A program made the translations under genes and the position numbers. 26,523 bases of DNA, taken from positions 1 through 26,523 of the forward strand of contig DATJWM010000115.1 of the NCBI GenBank assembly GCA_035501255.1, in the 5' to 3' direction. Positions 7,380 through 14,637 of this stretch are shown one piece after another. The stretch comes from JAFAZI01 sp035501255. Its GTDB lineage: Bacteria; Actinomycetota; Actinomycetes; JAFAQI01. The notes beneath the pieces were generated by a model. That model did no database searches. It was not told the origin of the DNA and was given only the letters and a program-made list of their open reading frames with translations. Each line of letters starts with the position of its first letter. Positions within the stretch are counted from its first letter, which is position 1.

Positions 7380-7784
7380 TGCGGGCGCCAGTGTCGCGAG
7401 CAGAAGGTGCGAGTCCTGCTGGAAGACGCGGATCTCCGACACCTTGCCGTCCGTGACCGCGACCAGCTCGGCGACATCCACGGTCGCGCTGCGACCGGTT
7501 GCTTTCGACGTCCACGTCTGGGTCGTGAGCTGGACGGCGCGCGCGCCCGAGCCGAACACCCGGTAGTCGCGAATCTCACGGTCCCAGTGGGTGCTGAAGA
7601 CCGTGCCCATCTCCTGCATCCCCGCCAGACCCTCGTGCCAGCCGCCGTGCGGGAACGACTGGGGCTGCTGGATCCGCAGGCGGTCGTGCAGCAGCTCGGC
7701 GGCCGCAGCATCACCGGCCTGGAAGCGCCGGGCGAGCTCTTCGACGACCGTGACCGCGTCGGCATCCGGGCCGAGGGTGGTCAC
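7377..7784 (-). CDS. SnoaL-like / NTF2-fold protein, 135 aa
   Basis: This is a small cone-shaped alpha+beta barrel protein. Its N-terminal helices (AVTVVEELARRFQAGDAAAAELLHDRLRI in two segments), a conserved central WDREIRDYRVFGSGARAV and the ending VTDGKVSEIRVFQQDSH are typical of SnoaL-like polyketide cyclase and ketosteroid-isomerase-like proteins. These may be isomerases, hydrolases or cyclases, or only bind ligands; no catalytic pair can be assigned here with confidence. The GTG start overlaps the stop of the TetR gene in a GTGA (7781-7784), so it is translationally coupled to the regulator. It might bind or convert the ligand sensed by that regulator, but this is only inferred. Confidence 0.78.
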   Translation of the reverse strand: MTTLGPDADAVTVVEELARRFQAGDAAAAELLHDRLRIQQPQSFPHGGWHEGLAGMQEMGTVFSTHWDREIRDYRVFGSGARAVQLTTQTWTSKATGRSATVDVAELVAVTDGKVSEIRVFQQDSHLLLATLAPA

Positions 7785-8455
7785 GGGCGCCGGCGCTTGG
7801 CCCCGAGCGGCGGGAAGAACCCCTTGACCGTGCCATCGCTGACCACCTCGATCGCACGGGGCAGGTCGAGCTTGCCCTTGTGGTGGCTTTCCATCGCGAA
7901 GATCAGCGCGATCCCCATGACCGCGCGAGCCGACACTTCCGGCGACTCCATTTCGAAGCCATAGCGGTTCTCGACCTCCCGCCAGGCCTCGGCGAGTCGA
8001 TCCATGGCGACGGAGAAGTGCTCACGGTAGAACCGCCGGGCGACCTGCGGGTCGCCGAACAGCACCAGGCCGAGCAGCGGAAGGACGTCTCGCAACGTCG
8101 AGATGAGCTGGCGGTAGAACCCGTTCATTGCCTGCAGTTGGCGTTCCGGGGTGAGCGGTTGCTCGCGGTCGACGGACTCGGTGGCGGCCACGAGCTCGTC
8201 GACCGCCTCCCGCAGCGGCTCGACGACTGCTTCGTAGAACAGCTGGTCCTTGCTCTGGAAGTGGCGGTAGATGACGCCTTCGCTGATCCCGCTGTACTCG
8301 GCGATCACCTTGATCGTGGTGCCGTTCATATCGCCGGTCTCGGTGAACGCCCGCCGCGCCGCCGCCAGGATCGAACTCTTGCGCGCGCCCGCCGACAGCC
8401 GCTGCCGGCGGGCGGGGGGATCCATCGTCATCGGCGGAGCGGCTGGCCTCGCCAT
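7781..8455 (-). CDS. TetR/AcrR-family transcriptional regulator, 224 aa; candidate master regulator
   Basis: The TetR N-terminal domain is clear: SILAAARRAFTETG, then the helix-turn-helix TTIKVIAEYSGISEGVIYRHF (about 46-66), followed by QSKDQLFYEAV. The C-terminal helical domain includes a hydrophobic LPLLGLVLFG stretch. I chose the ATG at 8453-8455, which has GAGGAG 5 bases upstream, over a TTG at 8488 that lacks a ribosome site and would add 11 residues. It forms a coupled pair with the SnoaL-like gene. Operator-like sites lie on both sides of its promoter region (8489-8504 and 8577-8592), pointing to autoregulation and to control of the divergent amidohydrolase. Similar sites elsewhere in the window suggest a wider regulon. 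Confidence 0.9.
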   Translation of the reverse strand: MARPAAPPMTMDPPARRQRLSAGARKSSILAAARRAFTETGDMNGTTIKVIAEYSGISEGVIYRHFQSKDQLFYEAVVEPLREAVDELVAATESVDREQPLTPERQLQAMNGFYRQLISTLRDVLPLLGLVLFGDPQVARRFYREHFSVAMDRLAEAWREVENRYGFEMESPEVSARAVMGIALIFAMESHHKGKLDLPRAIEVVSDGTVKGFFPPLGAKRRRP

Positions 8456-8488
8456 CGGTACTCCTCGGGTGCGGGGCGCCACCACCAA

Positions 8489-8504
8489 GTGAGTGAGCGC
8501 TGAG
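8489..8504. promoter_or_regulatory. Operator-like inverted repeat, site 3 (upstream of the TetR gene)
   Basis: The plus strand reads GTGAGTG-AG-CGCTGAG. The left arm matches RTGAGYR exactly. The right arm keeps CGCT but diverges at its outer bases. It lies 33 bases upstream of the TetR start at 8455, as expected for autorepression. Confidence 0.5.
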
Positions 8505-8576
8505 GTTGGTAAGCGTAGAGGATGGCGTTCGAGAGTCGGCCACCCTGCTTGCGTGGCGCGTGCGCCTGCAAGGAGA

Positions 8577-8592
8577 ATGAGGGTTCACTCAT
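8577..8592. promoter_or_regulatory. Operator-like inverted repeat, site 4 (upstream of the amidohydrolase)
   Basis: The plus strand reads ATGAGGG-TT-CACTCAT. Extended by one base each side, the arms AATGAG and CTCATT are perfect 6-base inverted repeats around 6 bases. It is among the most symmetrical sites of the family. It lies 64 bases upstream of the amidohydrolase ATG at 8657. The rest of the 201-base gap 8456-8656 shows no other gene. Confidence 0.65.
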
Positions 8593-8656
8593 TAGATCCT
8601 CCGGTCGCGTCTTCGGCCTCAGGATTGGCACACGGCAGATCGGACTCGCAGGCGAG

Positions 8657-10363
8657 ATGCACGACATCGTGATTCGTGGTGGTGACGTCGTCGACGGGAC
8701 CGGCGCGCCTCCGCGTCGAGCGGATGTGGCGATCGACGGCGAGCGGATCACCGCCGTCGGGAATGTCGCCGATCGTGGGCATCGTGAGATCGACGCGAGC
8801 GGGCGGCTGGTCACGCCGGGATTCGTGGACATCCACACCCACCTCGACGCGCAGTTGTTCTGGGACTCCGCGGCCAGCCCCTCGTGCTGGCAGGGCGTGA
8901 CCACCGTCGTTCTCGGTAACTGCGGGGTGACGTTCGCGCCGGTTCGCCCGGGTGAGCAGGGCTATCTCGCGGCGATGATGGAGGCCGTCGAGGACATCCC
9001 GGCGGACACGATCATGGACGGTCTGGACTGGGGATGGGAGACCTACGGCGAGTACCTGACCTGTCTGGGGCGGCGCCCGCTCGCGGTGAACGTCGGCGGG
9101 CTGATCGGACACTGCGCCCTGCGCTACTACGTCATGGGTCCGCGAGCGCTCGACGATGCTCCGGCCACTGATGACGACATCGCACGGATGGCTGAGGTGG
9201 TCGGCGCGGCGATGCGGGCCGGCGCGCTCGGGTTCTCCACGTCCCGGACCTACATGCACACCGTTCCGGACGGTCGTCCGGTGCCGGGGACGTTCGCCGA
9301 CTCCGATGAGCTCACCGCCATCGCGCTCGCGATGGGCGAAGCCGGCAAGGGCACCCTGCAGGTCGTTCCTCGCATCGGTGAGCGAGACGGGTCCGATCGG
9401 GCGAACTCGGTCGCGGAGCTGGCCTGGATGGAGGAGGTCAGCAGGCGCTCCGGCCGGCCGCTCACCTTCTCCATGATGCAAAGCGACCGGCGTCCGGACT
9501 TGTGGGCCTGGGTGATGGACCGGGTCGCTGAGATTCGCGAGCGTGGCGTTGAGGTCCGGGCGCAGACGGCGGTGCGAGGAAGCGCGATCGTTTACGGCCT
9601 GGTGGGCCGCACGCCCTACGACAGCCTGCCCGGCTGGGCCGAGCTTGCGCAGGCGCCGTTTGCCGATCGGCTGGCGGCGGCGAGCGACCCGTCGACCCGG
9701 GCGCGGCTGGTAGCGGAAGCCGAAGCGCCGGTCGACCTCTCGGGTCCGCTCGCGCCCAAGGACCCGTCGAAGATGTACCTCCTGCCCCCCGGACCGGCTC
9801 GTTACGACGTCAGCCCGGACAACAGCCTCGCGGCCGAGGCGCAACGCCGCGGTGTGAGCCCGGCGGCGGCATTTCTGGACTACTCGCTCGACTCCGGTGG
9901 CCTGGGCCTTCTGTACTACCCCGTCCTCAACCAGGACCTCGGTGCCGTCGCCGAGATGCTGGTGAACCCCGACGTCGTCATCGGCGTCGGGGACGCGGGC
10001 GCACATGTCGCGCTCACGATGGACGCCGGCAACTCGACGTACTTTCTCGAGCACTGGGTGCGCGACAACGGGTTGCTCGACATCGGCACGGCGATCTTCA
10101 AGCTCACCCTCGAAGGTGCGCAACTGTTCGGCATCGATGACCGTGGTCGCCTCGGCGAAGGCGCGTACGCCGACGTCAACGTCATCGACCTTGACAACCT
10201 GGAGCTGCACGCGCCGGAGATGGTTGCCGACCTGCCCCTCGGTGCCAGCCGCTTCATCCAGCGGGCACGCGGATATGACTACACGATCGTCAACGGCAGC
10301 GTGCTCGTCGATCACGACGAGCTGACCGACGCCCGCACCGGACGGGTCGTCACCCCGGCGTGA
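8657..10363 (+). CDS. Amidohydrolase, D-aminoacylase-like (amidohydrolase family 3), 568 aa
   Basis: This is a TIM-barrel metallohydrolase. The N-terminal beta-sandwich strand MHDIVIRGGDVVDGTG and the C-terminal ADVNVIDLDNLEL resemble N-acyl-D-amino-acid deacylases. The first metal motif FVDIHTHLDAQ gives H60 and H62. GNCG gives the bridging Cys C89. GVGDAGAHV supplies the late Asp. The two mid-barrel histidines of classical D-aminoacylases are missing: the corresponding segments read GTLQVVPR and RPLTFSMMQ. The protein belongs to a divergent subgroup, and amide hydrolysis should not be assumed. I chose ATG 8657 because it fits the family N-terminus and lies downstream of the operator; the frame is open to 8522. 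Only a weak GGCGAG ribosome site precedes it. It converges with the aldehyde dehydrogenase at 10374. Confidence 0.88.
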   Translation: MHDIVIRGGDVVDGTGAPPRRADVAIDGERITAVGNVADRGHREIDASGRLVTPGFVDIHTHLDAQLFWDSAASPSCWQGVTTVVLGNCGVTFAPVRPGEQGYLAAMMEAVEDIPADTIMDGLDWGWETYGEYLTCLGRRPLAVNVGGLIGHCALRYYVMGPRALDDAPATDDDIARMAEVVGAAMRAGALGFSTSRTYMHTVPDGRPVPGTFADSDELTAIALAMGEAGKGTLQVVPRIGERDGSDRANSVAELAWMEEVSRRSGRPLTFSMMQSDRRPDLWAWVMDRVAEIRERGVEVRAQTAVRGSAIVYGLVGRTPYDSLPGWAELAQAPFADRLAAASDPSTRARLVAEAEAPVDLSGPLAPKDPSKMYLLPPGPARYDVSPDNSLAAEAQRRGVSPAAAFLDYSLDSGGLGLLYYPVLNQDLGAVAEMLVNPDVVIGVGDAGAHVALTMDAGNSTYFLEHWVRDNGLLDIGTAIFKLTLEGAQLFGIDDRGRLGEGAYADVNVIDLDNLELHAPEMVADLPLGASRFIQRARGYDYTIVNGSVLVDHDELTDARTGRVVTPA

Positions 10364-10373
10364 AGCAGCGCGC

Positions 10374-11879
10374 TCAGTCGGTGTTGATCCACACCGACTT
10401 GGAGTTGAGGTACTCACCGAGTGCGTCCTCGCCCATCTCCAGCCCGTAACCACTCATCTTGTAACCCCCGAACGGCATAGCCGGGTCGAACAGCAGCGCG
10501 GAGTTGACCCACACGGTCCCGACCTCGAGCGCCGCGGCGAGGCGGTGCGCGGTCCCGACGTCGCGGGTCCAGATGCCGCCGGCGAGGCCGAACGACGTTG
10601 CGTTGGCCCGCTGCGCCACCTCCTCGACCGAGTCGAAAGGCAGCACGCACGCGACCGGACCGAAGATCTCCTCGCGGGCCACCTGCATCTCGTCCTCGAC
10701 GTCGGCGAACACGGTCGGCGCGACGAAGTACCCCTTGGCGAGCTCGCCCTCCTCGATCCGCCGACCGCCGGCGACCACCCGGGCGCCTTCGCGCGGACCA
10801 GCCTCGAGGTAGGCGCTCACCCGCTCGAGCTGCTCCGCGGACACGACCGGGCCGATGACCGTCTCCGGGTCGAGGCTGTTGCCGACGGTGAGGGAGTCGG
10901 CGAAGCGCGCGAGCGACTCGACAAACTCCGCATAGATCGGCCGCTCGACGAAGATGCGGGTGCCGGCGCAGCACACCTGCCCGGAGTTGGTGAACACGCT
11001 CATCGCCGCACCCGGCACCGCCTTCGCCAGGTCGGCGTCGGCGAACACGATGTCCGGCGACTTCCCGCCGAGCTCCAGGCTCACCCGTTTGAGGTTGCCT
11101 GCGGACGCGCGCACGATCTGCTGGCCGGTTGCGGTCGACCCAGTGAACGCCACCTTGTCGACGCCGGGGTGCTCGGCGAGCGCGGCGCCCACCGTCGCTC
11201 CGAAGCCGGTCACGATGTTGACGACGCCGTCCGGAATGCCGACCTCGGTCAGGAGCTCGCCGAGTCGCAAGGGCGCCAGACTCGCCTGTTCGGCCGGCTT
11301 GAGGATCATCGTGCAGCCGGTCGCAAGCACCGGTGCCATTTTCCAGATGGCGTTGCTGATCGGCCGGTTCCACGGGACGATCGAGGCGACGACGCCGACC
11401 GGTTCCCGGACGGTGTAGCTGAAGATGGAGCCCGGCAGTGAGTTCGGGATGGTCGCGCCGTGCACCTTGGTCGCCCAGCCCGCGTAGTAGCGCAAGACCG
11501 ACGCCTCCCACGCGGCGCGCTTCTTGCCCGGCCGTGACCGGCCGATCGGAGAACCCATGTCGAGCACCTCGAGCAGGCGCAGCTCCTCGTAGTGCGCCTC
11601 GACCGCCTCGGCGAATGCCCAGATCGCCTCCTGGCGTGCGGCCGGTCGCATCGACCCCCACGGACCGTGCAGGGCGGCGCGCGCGGCGGCCACCGCGCGG
11701 TCGACGTCGCTAGTGCCGGCCTCGGCTAGCTCGGCGATGACCTGTCCGGTCGAGGGGTTCACGCTCGGGAACTTCGCGGCGGTGCCGGCCTCGACCCAGT
11801 CGCCGCCGATCAGCAGGCGCTTGGGTGGCGGGTCGAGGAAGGGCAGTGCCGGCGCCTCGAGTGAATTGGTGGAGGACAT
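10374..11879 (-). CDS. Aldehyde dehydrogenase, NAD(P)-dependent, 501 aa
   Basis: This second ALDH-superfamily member oxidises an aldehyde to the acid. It has N171 in VPWNRPI, K194 in MILKPAEQ, FTGSTATG (245-252), the general base E269 in SLELGGKS and the nucleophile C303 in SGQVCCAG. EEIFGPV and PFGGYKMSGYGLEMG follow near the C-terminus. The double Cys at 303-304 is common in this family. The ATG at 11877-11879 has a strong AAGGAG 4 bases upstream. It is clearly different from the aldehyde dehydrogenase at 5858-7312, so the two probably serve different steps. It diverges from the second P450 across an 80-base gap holding operator site 5. Confidence 0.94.
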   Translation of the reverse strand: MSSTNSLEAPALPFLDPPPKRLLIGGDWVEAGTAAKFPSVNPSTGQVIAELAEAGTSDVDRAVAAARAALHGPWGSMRPAARQEAIWAFAEAVEAHYEELRLLEVLDMGSPIGRSRPGKKRAAWEASVLRYYAGWATKVHGATIPNSLPGSIFSYTVREPVGVVASIVPWNRPISNAIWKMAPVLATGCTMILKPAEQASLAPLRLGELLTEVGIPDGVVNIVTGFGATVGAALAEHPGVDKVAFTGSTATGQQIVRASAGNLKRVSLELGGKSPDIVFADADLAKAVPGAAMSVFTNSGQVCCAGTRIFVERPIYAEFVESLARFADSLTVGNSLDPETVIGPVVSAEQLERVSAYLEAGPREGARVVAGGRRIEEGELAKGYFVAPTVFADVEDEMQVAREEIFGPVACVLPFDSVEEVAQRANATSFGLAGGIWTRDVGTAHRLAAALEVGTVWVNSALLFDPAMPFGGYKMSGYGLEMGEDALGEYLNSKSVWINTD

Positions 11880-11924
11880 CGCACTCCTTCCGCCGCGACC
11901 GCCGCGGGCGTGTGACCATCATCG

Positions 11925-11962
11925 TAGAGAGTGATCACTCACCCTGTTAGTGTGCATCGGTG
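11925..11962 (+). promoter_or_regulatory. P450 promoter with operator-like site 5 in its spacer; leaderless GTG start likely
   Basis: TAGAGA (11925-11930, 4 of 6 matches to a -35) and TAGTGT (11948-11953, a TANNNT -10) are exactly 17 bases apart. The spacer is largely filled by a perfect 12-base palindrome GAGTGATCACTC (11929-11940). As a 16-mer the reverse strand reads GTGAGTG-AT-CACTCTC (11927-11942), matching the window-wide operator pattern. The expected transcription start, 7 bases after the -10, falls on the GTG at 11960 that opens the P450 gene, so the messenger would be leaderless. A repressor bound here would block polymerase and could also affect the divergent aldehyde dehydrogenase. 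Confidence 0.65.
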
Positions 11963-13168
11963 AGTAGTGGGGGCGCGATGCCCGAGCACTGGTGCGCTCA
12001 CCACTTCGATTACCTGGATCCGGACCTCGGCGCGTCCCTCCCGGCGACCCTCGCCCGGATGCGCGCGCACTGTCCGGTCGCGCACAGCGACTCCTATGAC
12101 GGCTTCTGGGTGATCACCCGCTACGAGGACGTGCTGGCGGTCGCGCAGGACTGGCAGTCGTTCAGCTCCGCGCACGGGTTGTCGGTGATCCCCTCCAAGG
12201 GTGTGGTGCGCAACCTGCCGGTCGAAGCCGATCCGCCCGAGCAGCGGATCTTCAAAAAACTCATCAACCCCTACTTCACCCCTGCCGCCGTCGCGCCGTA
12301 CGAGGCGCCGACCCGCGCGCTCGTAACCAGGCTGATCGATGCCTTCATCGGCGACGGCGAGTGCGACTTCATGGCGGCCTTCGCTCGCCCCTTGCCCAGT
12401 CTTGCCTTCTTCGATCTCGCGCTGAACGCGCCAGCGGAGGATCTCGAGCACGTGGCCTACCTCGCCTCGAAGTCCTCGACGCCGAACGATCCCGAGGCCG
12501 GTGAGTGCTGGGCCGGCCTGTATGCCTGGATCAAGGCCTTCGTCGCGGACCGCCGCGACGCCCCACCGCGCGGCGACGTGGTCGACGGTGTGGTCAACGC
12601 GACCATCGACGGGCGTCCGATCACCGAGGACGAGGTCATCGGCACCGTCCAGCTGCTGATCCTCGGCGGGCTCGAGACCACGGCGGGCGCGCTCGGCCAG
12701 ATGCTCAACCGGTTGTGCGCGGAGCCCGGCATCCCCGCCCAGCTGCGCGCCAACCCGGAGCGGATCCCGGCCGCGGTCGAGGAGCTGCTGCGCCTCGACT
12801 CGCCCTTCATCGCCGTCGGCCGCACGGCGATGGCCGATGCCGTGGTGGGCGGTGAGCGGATCGGCCCGGGAGACAAGGTGCTCCTCTACTGGGCGTCGGC
12901 CAATCGCGACGAGGGCGAGTTCGCGGACGCGGACCGCTTCGACCTGGACCGCGCCCGCAACCGGCACTTCGCGTTCGGGGTCGGCCCGCATCGCTGCGCG
13001 GGGTCCAACCTCGCGCGGCTGAACCTGCGGATCGCGCTGGAGGAGCTCGTCGGCCGGCTCGACGACCTCCGTCTCGCCGAGGGTGCCGAGGTGCACTGGC
13101 ATTCGACCCTGACCCGCTCGCCCCTCGCGCTGCCGATCACCTTCACGCCGGGGCCGCACTCCCGTTAG
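11960..13168 (+). CDS. Cytochrome P450 (CYP), 402 aa
   Basis: This is a second soluble bacterial P450 monooxygenase. The I-helix motif is GGLETT (236-241). The K-helix ExxR is E275-R278. The heme loop FGVGPHRCAGSNLAR is at 339-353, with Cys346 as ligand. The total length is typical. Numbering is from the GTG at 11960, supported by the leaderless promoter geometry; an ATG at 11978, after a G-rich stretch, is an alternative that removes six residues. It is not close in sequence to the first P450 and probably acts at another position or step. A P450-type ferredoxin gene lies nearby (14419-14610) and is a plausible electron donor; no ferredoxin reductase is in the window. Confidence 0.94.
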   Translation: MSSGGAMPEHWCAHHFDYLDPDLGASLPATLARMRAHCPVAHSDSYDGFWVITRYEDVLAVAQDWQSFSSAHGLSVIPSKGVVRNLPVEADPPEQRIFKKLINPYFTPAAVAPYEAPTRALVTRLIDAFIGDGECDFMAAFARPLPSLAFFDLALNAPAEDLEHVAYLASKSSTPNDPEAGECWAGLYAWIKAFVADRRDAPPRGDVVDGVVNATIDGRPITEDEVIGTVQLLILGGLETTAGALGQMLNRLCAEPGIPAQLRANPERIPAAVEELLRLDSPFIAVGRTAMADAVVGGERIGPGDKVLLYWASANRDEGEFADADRFDLDRARNRHFAFGVGPHRCAGSNLARLNLRIALEELVGRLDDLRLAEGAEVHWHSTLTRSPLALPITFTPGPHSR

Positions 13169-13191
13169 AATGCAGGTGAGCGCTCGCTTAC
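13166..13191 (+). promoter_or_regulatory. Promoter -10 and operator-like site 6 for the amidohydrolase_2 gene
   Basis: TAGAAT (13166-13171) is a 5/6 match to the consensus -10 and overlaps the stop codon of the P450 gene. Four bases later comes GTGAGCG-CT-CGCTTAC (13176-13191), an inverted repeat with 7-base arms and one mismatched pair. The repeat would cover the transcription start, the same layout as at 7357-7379 and 15563-15587. A weak -35 (TTCACG, 13142-13147) lies 18 bases upstream of the -10. Confidence 0.65.
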
Positions 13192-13203
13192 TTGGGAGGT
13201 CCC

Positions 13204-14415
13204 GTGTCATTCAGTTGGTTCATCTCGGTCGACGATCACCTCATCGAGCCGGCCCGGCTGTGGCAGGAGCGGCTGCCCGAGCGCTGGCGGGACACCGGCC
13301 CGCGGATCGTGCGTGATGGCGCGTCGGAGTTCTGGGTCTATGAGGATCGCCAGATCGTCACCACCGGGCTGAACGCGGTCGCGGGTAAGACCCGCGAGGA
13401 GTTCTCGCCGGAGCCGATCACCTACGAAGACATGCGCCCGGGCTGTTACGAGCCCGCCGAGCGGGTCGCCGACATGAACCAAGGCTCCGTCCTCGCCTCG
13501 ATCCTGTTCCCGTCGTTTCCGCGCTACTGCGGGCAGGTCTTCCACGAAGCCAAGGACAAGGAACTCGCGCTGTTGTGTGTGCAGGCCTGGAACGAGTTCA
13601 TCCTCGAGGAGTTCGCCGGCGCCTTCCCGGGCCGGTTCATCCCGATGATGATCATCCCGTTGTGGGACCCGACCGCAGCGGCGAAGGAGATCGAGCGGAC
13701 CGCAACACTCGGGGCCAAGTCGATCGCGTTCTCGGAGAACCCGACCAAGCTCGGGCTTCCCTCGATCCACACCGACCACTGGGATCCGGTGTGGCAAGCC
13801 TGCAACGACGCGGGCATGGTGGTGTCGATGCACGTCGGGTCGTCGTCAAACCTGATCCGTACCTCGCCGGACATGCCAACTCTTGCGTTCATGGCGTACT
13901 CCGCCGCCGCCAATCAGGCCGGAACGTTGCTGGACTGGCTGTTCAGCGGCAACTTCGAGCGCTTTCCGGACCTCAAGATCGCCCTGTCCGAAGGGTCGAT
14001 CGGCTGGATCCCTTACTTCCTCGAGCGGGCCGAGCAGGTCATCGACAAGCAGCGCTTCTGGGCGTCACGCTTTGACATCACCATGAACGCCTCCCATGAA
14101 CGCGGCGAGGCGAAGGCCGCCTCGAAGTTCAACATCGACACCGATATTCGCCGTCTGTTCAAAGATCACGTCTACGGCACCTTCATCGAGGACCAGGCCG
14201 GCCTGCGACTTCTCGACATCATCGGGGAGGACAACGTGATGCTCGAGTGCGACTATCCGCATTCGGACTCCACCTGGCCGGACACGATCTCGCTCGCGAA
14301 CAAGTGGCTGGGCCACCTTCCCGAGGATGTGCAGCACAAGATCACCATCGGTAATGCCAGTCGGGTCTACAACTTCACCCCAGCCAACCCGGAAACGATC
14401 CCGGCGCCTGCCTGA
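13204..14415 (+). CDS. Amidohydrolase_2 family metal-dependent hydrolase/decarboxylase, 403 aa
   Basis: This TIM-barrel enzyme belongs to the ACMSD/amidohydrolase_2 group, whose members decarboxylate or hydrolyse aromatic-derived acids using one divalent metal. The N-terminal metal motif is SVDDHLIEP (D10, H12). Mid-barrel SMHVGSSS supplies H210. CDYPHSDSTWP supplies D350 and H353 near the C-terminus. This set is the usual one for the large actinobacterial 'VDDHxIEP' subgroup. The true start is GTG at 13204, 4 bases after a strong GGGAGG; a TTG at 13192 would overlap that ribosome site. It follows the P450 closely but has its own promoter and operator (13166-13191). Whether it is a hydrolase or a decarboxylase cannot be told. 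Confidence 0.9.
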   Translation: MSFSWFISVDDHLIEPARLWQERLPERWRDTGPRIVRDGASEFWVYEDRQIVTTGLNAVAGKTREEFSPEPITYEDMRPGCYEPAERVADMNQGSVLASILFPSFPRYCGQVFHEAKDKELALLCVQAWNEFILEEFAGAFPGRFIPMMIIPLWDPTAAAKEIERTATLGAKSIAFSENPTKLGLPSIHTDHWDPVWQACNDAGMVVSMHVGSSSNLIRTSPDMPTLAFMAYSAAANQAGTLLDWLFSGNFERFPDLKIALSEGSIGWIPYFLERAEQVIDKQRFWASRFDITMNASHERGEAKAASKFNIDTDIRRLFKDHVYGTFIEDQAGLRLLDIIGEDNVMLECDYPHSDSTWPDTISLANKWLGHLPEDVQHKITIGNASRVYNFTPANPETIPAPA

Positions 14416-14418
14416 CTA

Positions 14419-14610
14419 TCACTCGCTGAGCGTGATGGCGCGTTCCGGGCAGTTCGCCTCGGCCTCCTGCGCCTTCGCCTCGAGTCCGGCCGGCACCTGC
14501 GGGTTGGGCACGAAGCTATGCCCCTCGTCGTCGAGCTCGAAGACCTCCGGGCAGATCTCCCAGCACCGGGCATGGCCTTCGCACCGCTGCGGATCCACTG
14601 CTGCTTTCAT
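14419..14610 (-). CDS. Ferredoxin, P450-partner type with CxxHxxC motif, 63 aa
   Basis: This small acidic iron-sulfur protein has ligands C10, C16, C20 and C54, in CEGHARCWEICP and NCPERA. His13 takes the place of the second cysteine of a 4Fe-4S ferredoxin, giving the CxxHxxC...CP pattern seen in P450-associated ferredoxins of mycobacteria and streptomycetes. These usually carry a 3Fe-4S cluster. It would transfer electrons from a reductase to the P450s of the window, and possibly to the Rieske enzyme. The ATG has AGGAGG 5 bases upstream. It lies 27 bases downstream of the SDR gene and probably shares its promoter with operator site 7. It is convergent with the amidohydrolase_2 gene, 3 bases apart. 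Confidence 0.93.
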   Translation of the reverse strand: MKAAVDPQRCEGHARCWEICPEVFELDDEGHSFVPNPQVPAGLEAKAQEAEANCPERAITLSE

Positions 14611-14637
14611 CCATGCCTCCTGGTCGGTGCCCTGGCG

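Noticed and set aside
7343..7765. Upstream extension of the aldehyde dehydrogenase frame
   Set aside because: It runs through the SnoaL-like gene and the operator region and does not resemble ALDH sequence; only the last codons from 7342 down are plausible.
8577..8672. Small upstream open frame beginning ATGAGGGTTCAC
   Set aside because: The AGGAG before it is too close to the ATG, the ATG is part of the operator repeat, and the peptide has no recognisable features.
716..9385. Isolated GTGAGCG or GTGAGTA half sites inside genes (for example near 724, 1157 and 9378)
   Set aside because: They lack the opposing arm and are expected by chance in DNA of this composition.
10364..10373. Possible terminator between the convergent amidohydrolase and aldehyde dehydrogenase genes
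   Set aside because: The 10-base gap holds no stem-loop with a T-run.
8585..10453. Long minus-strand open frame of 622 codons
   Set aside because: It is antisense to the amidohydrolase at 8657-10363 and has no recognisable domain.
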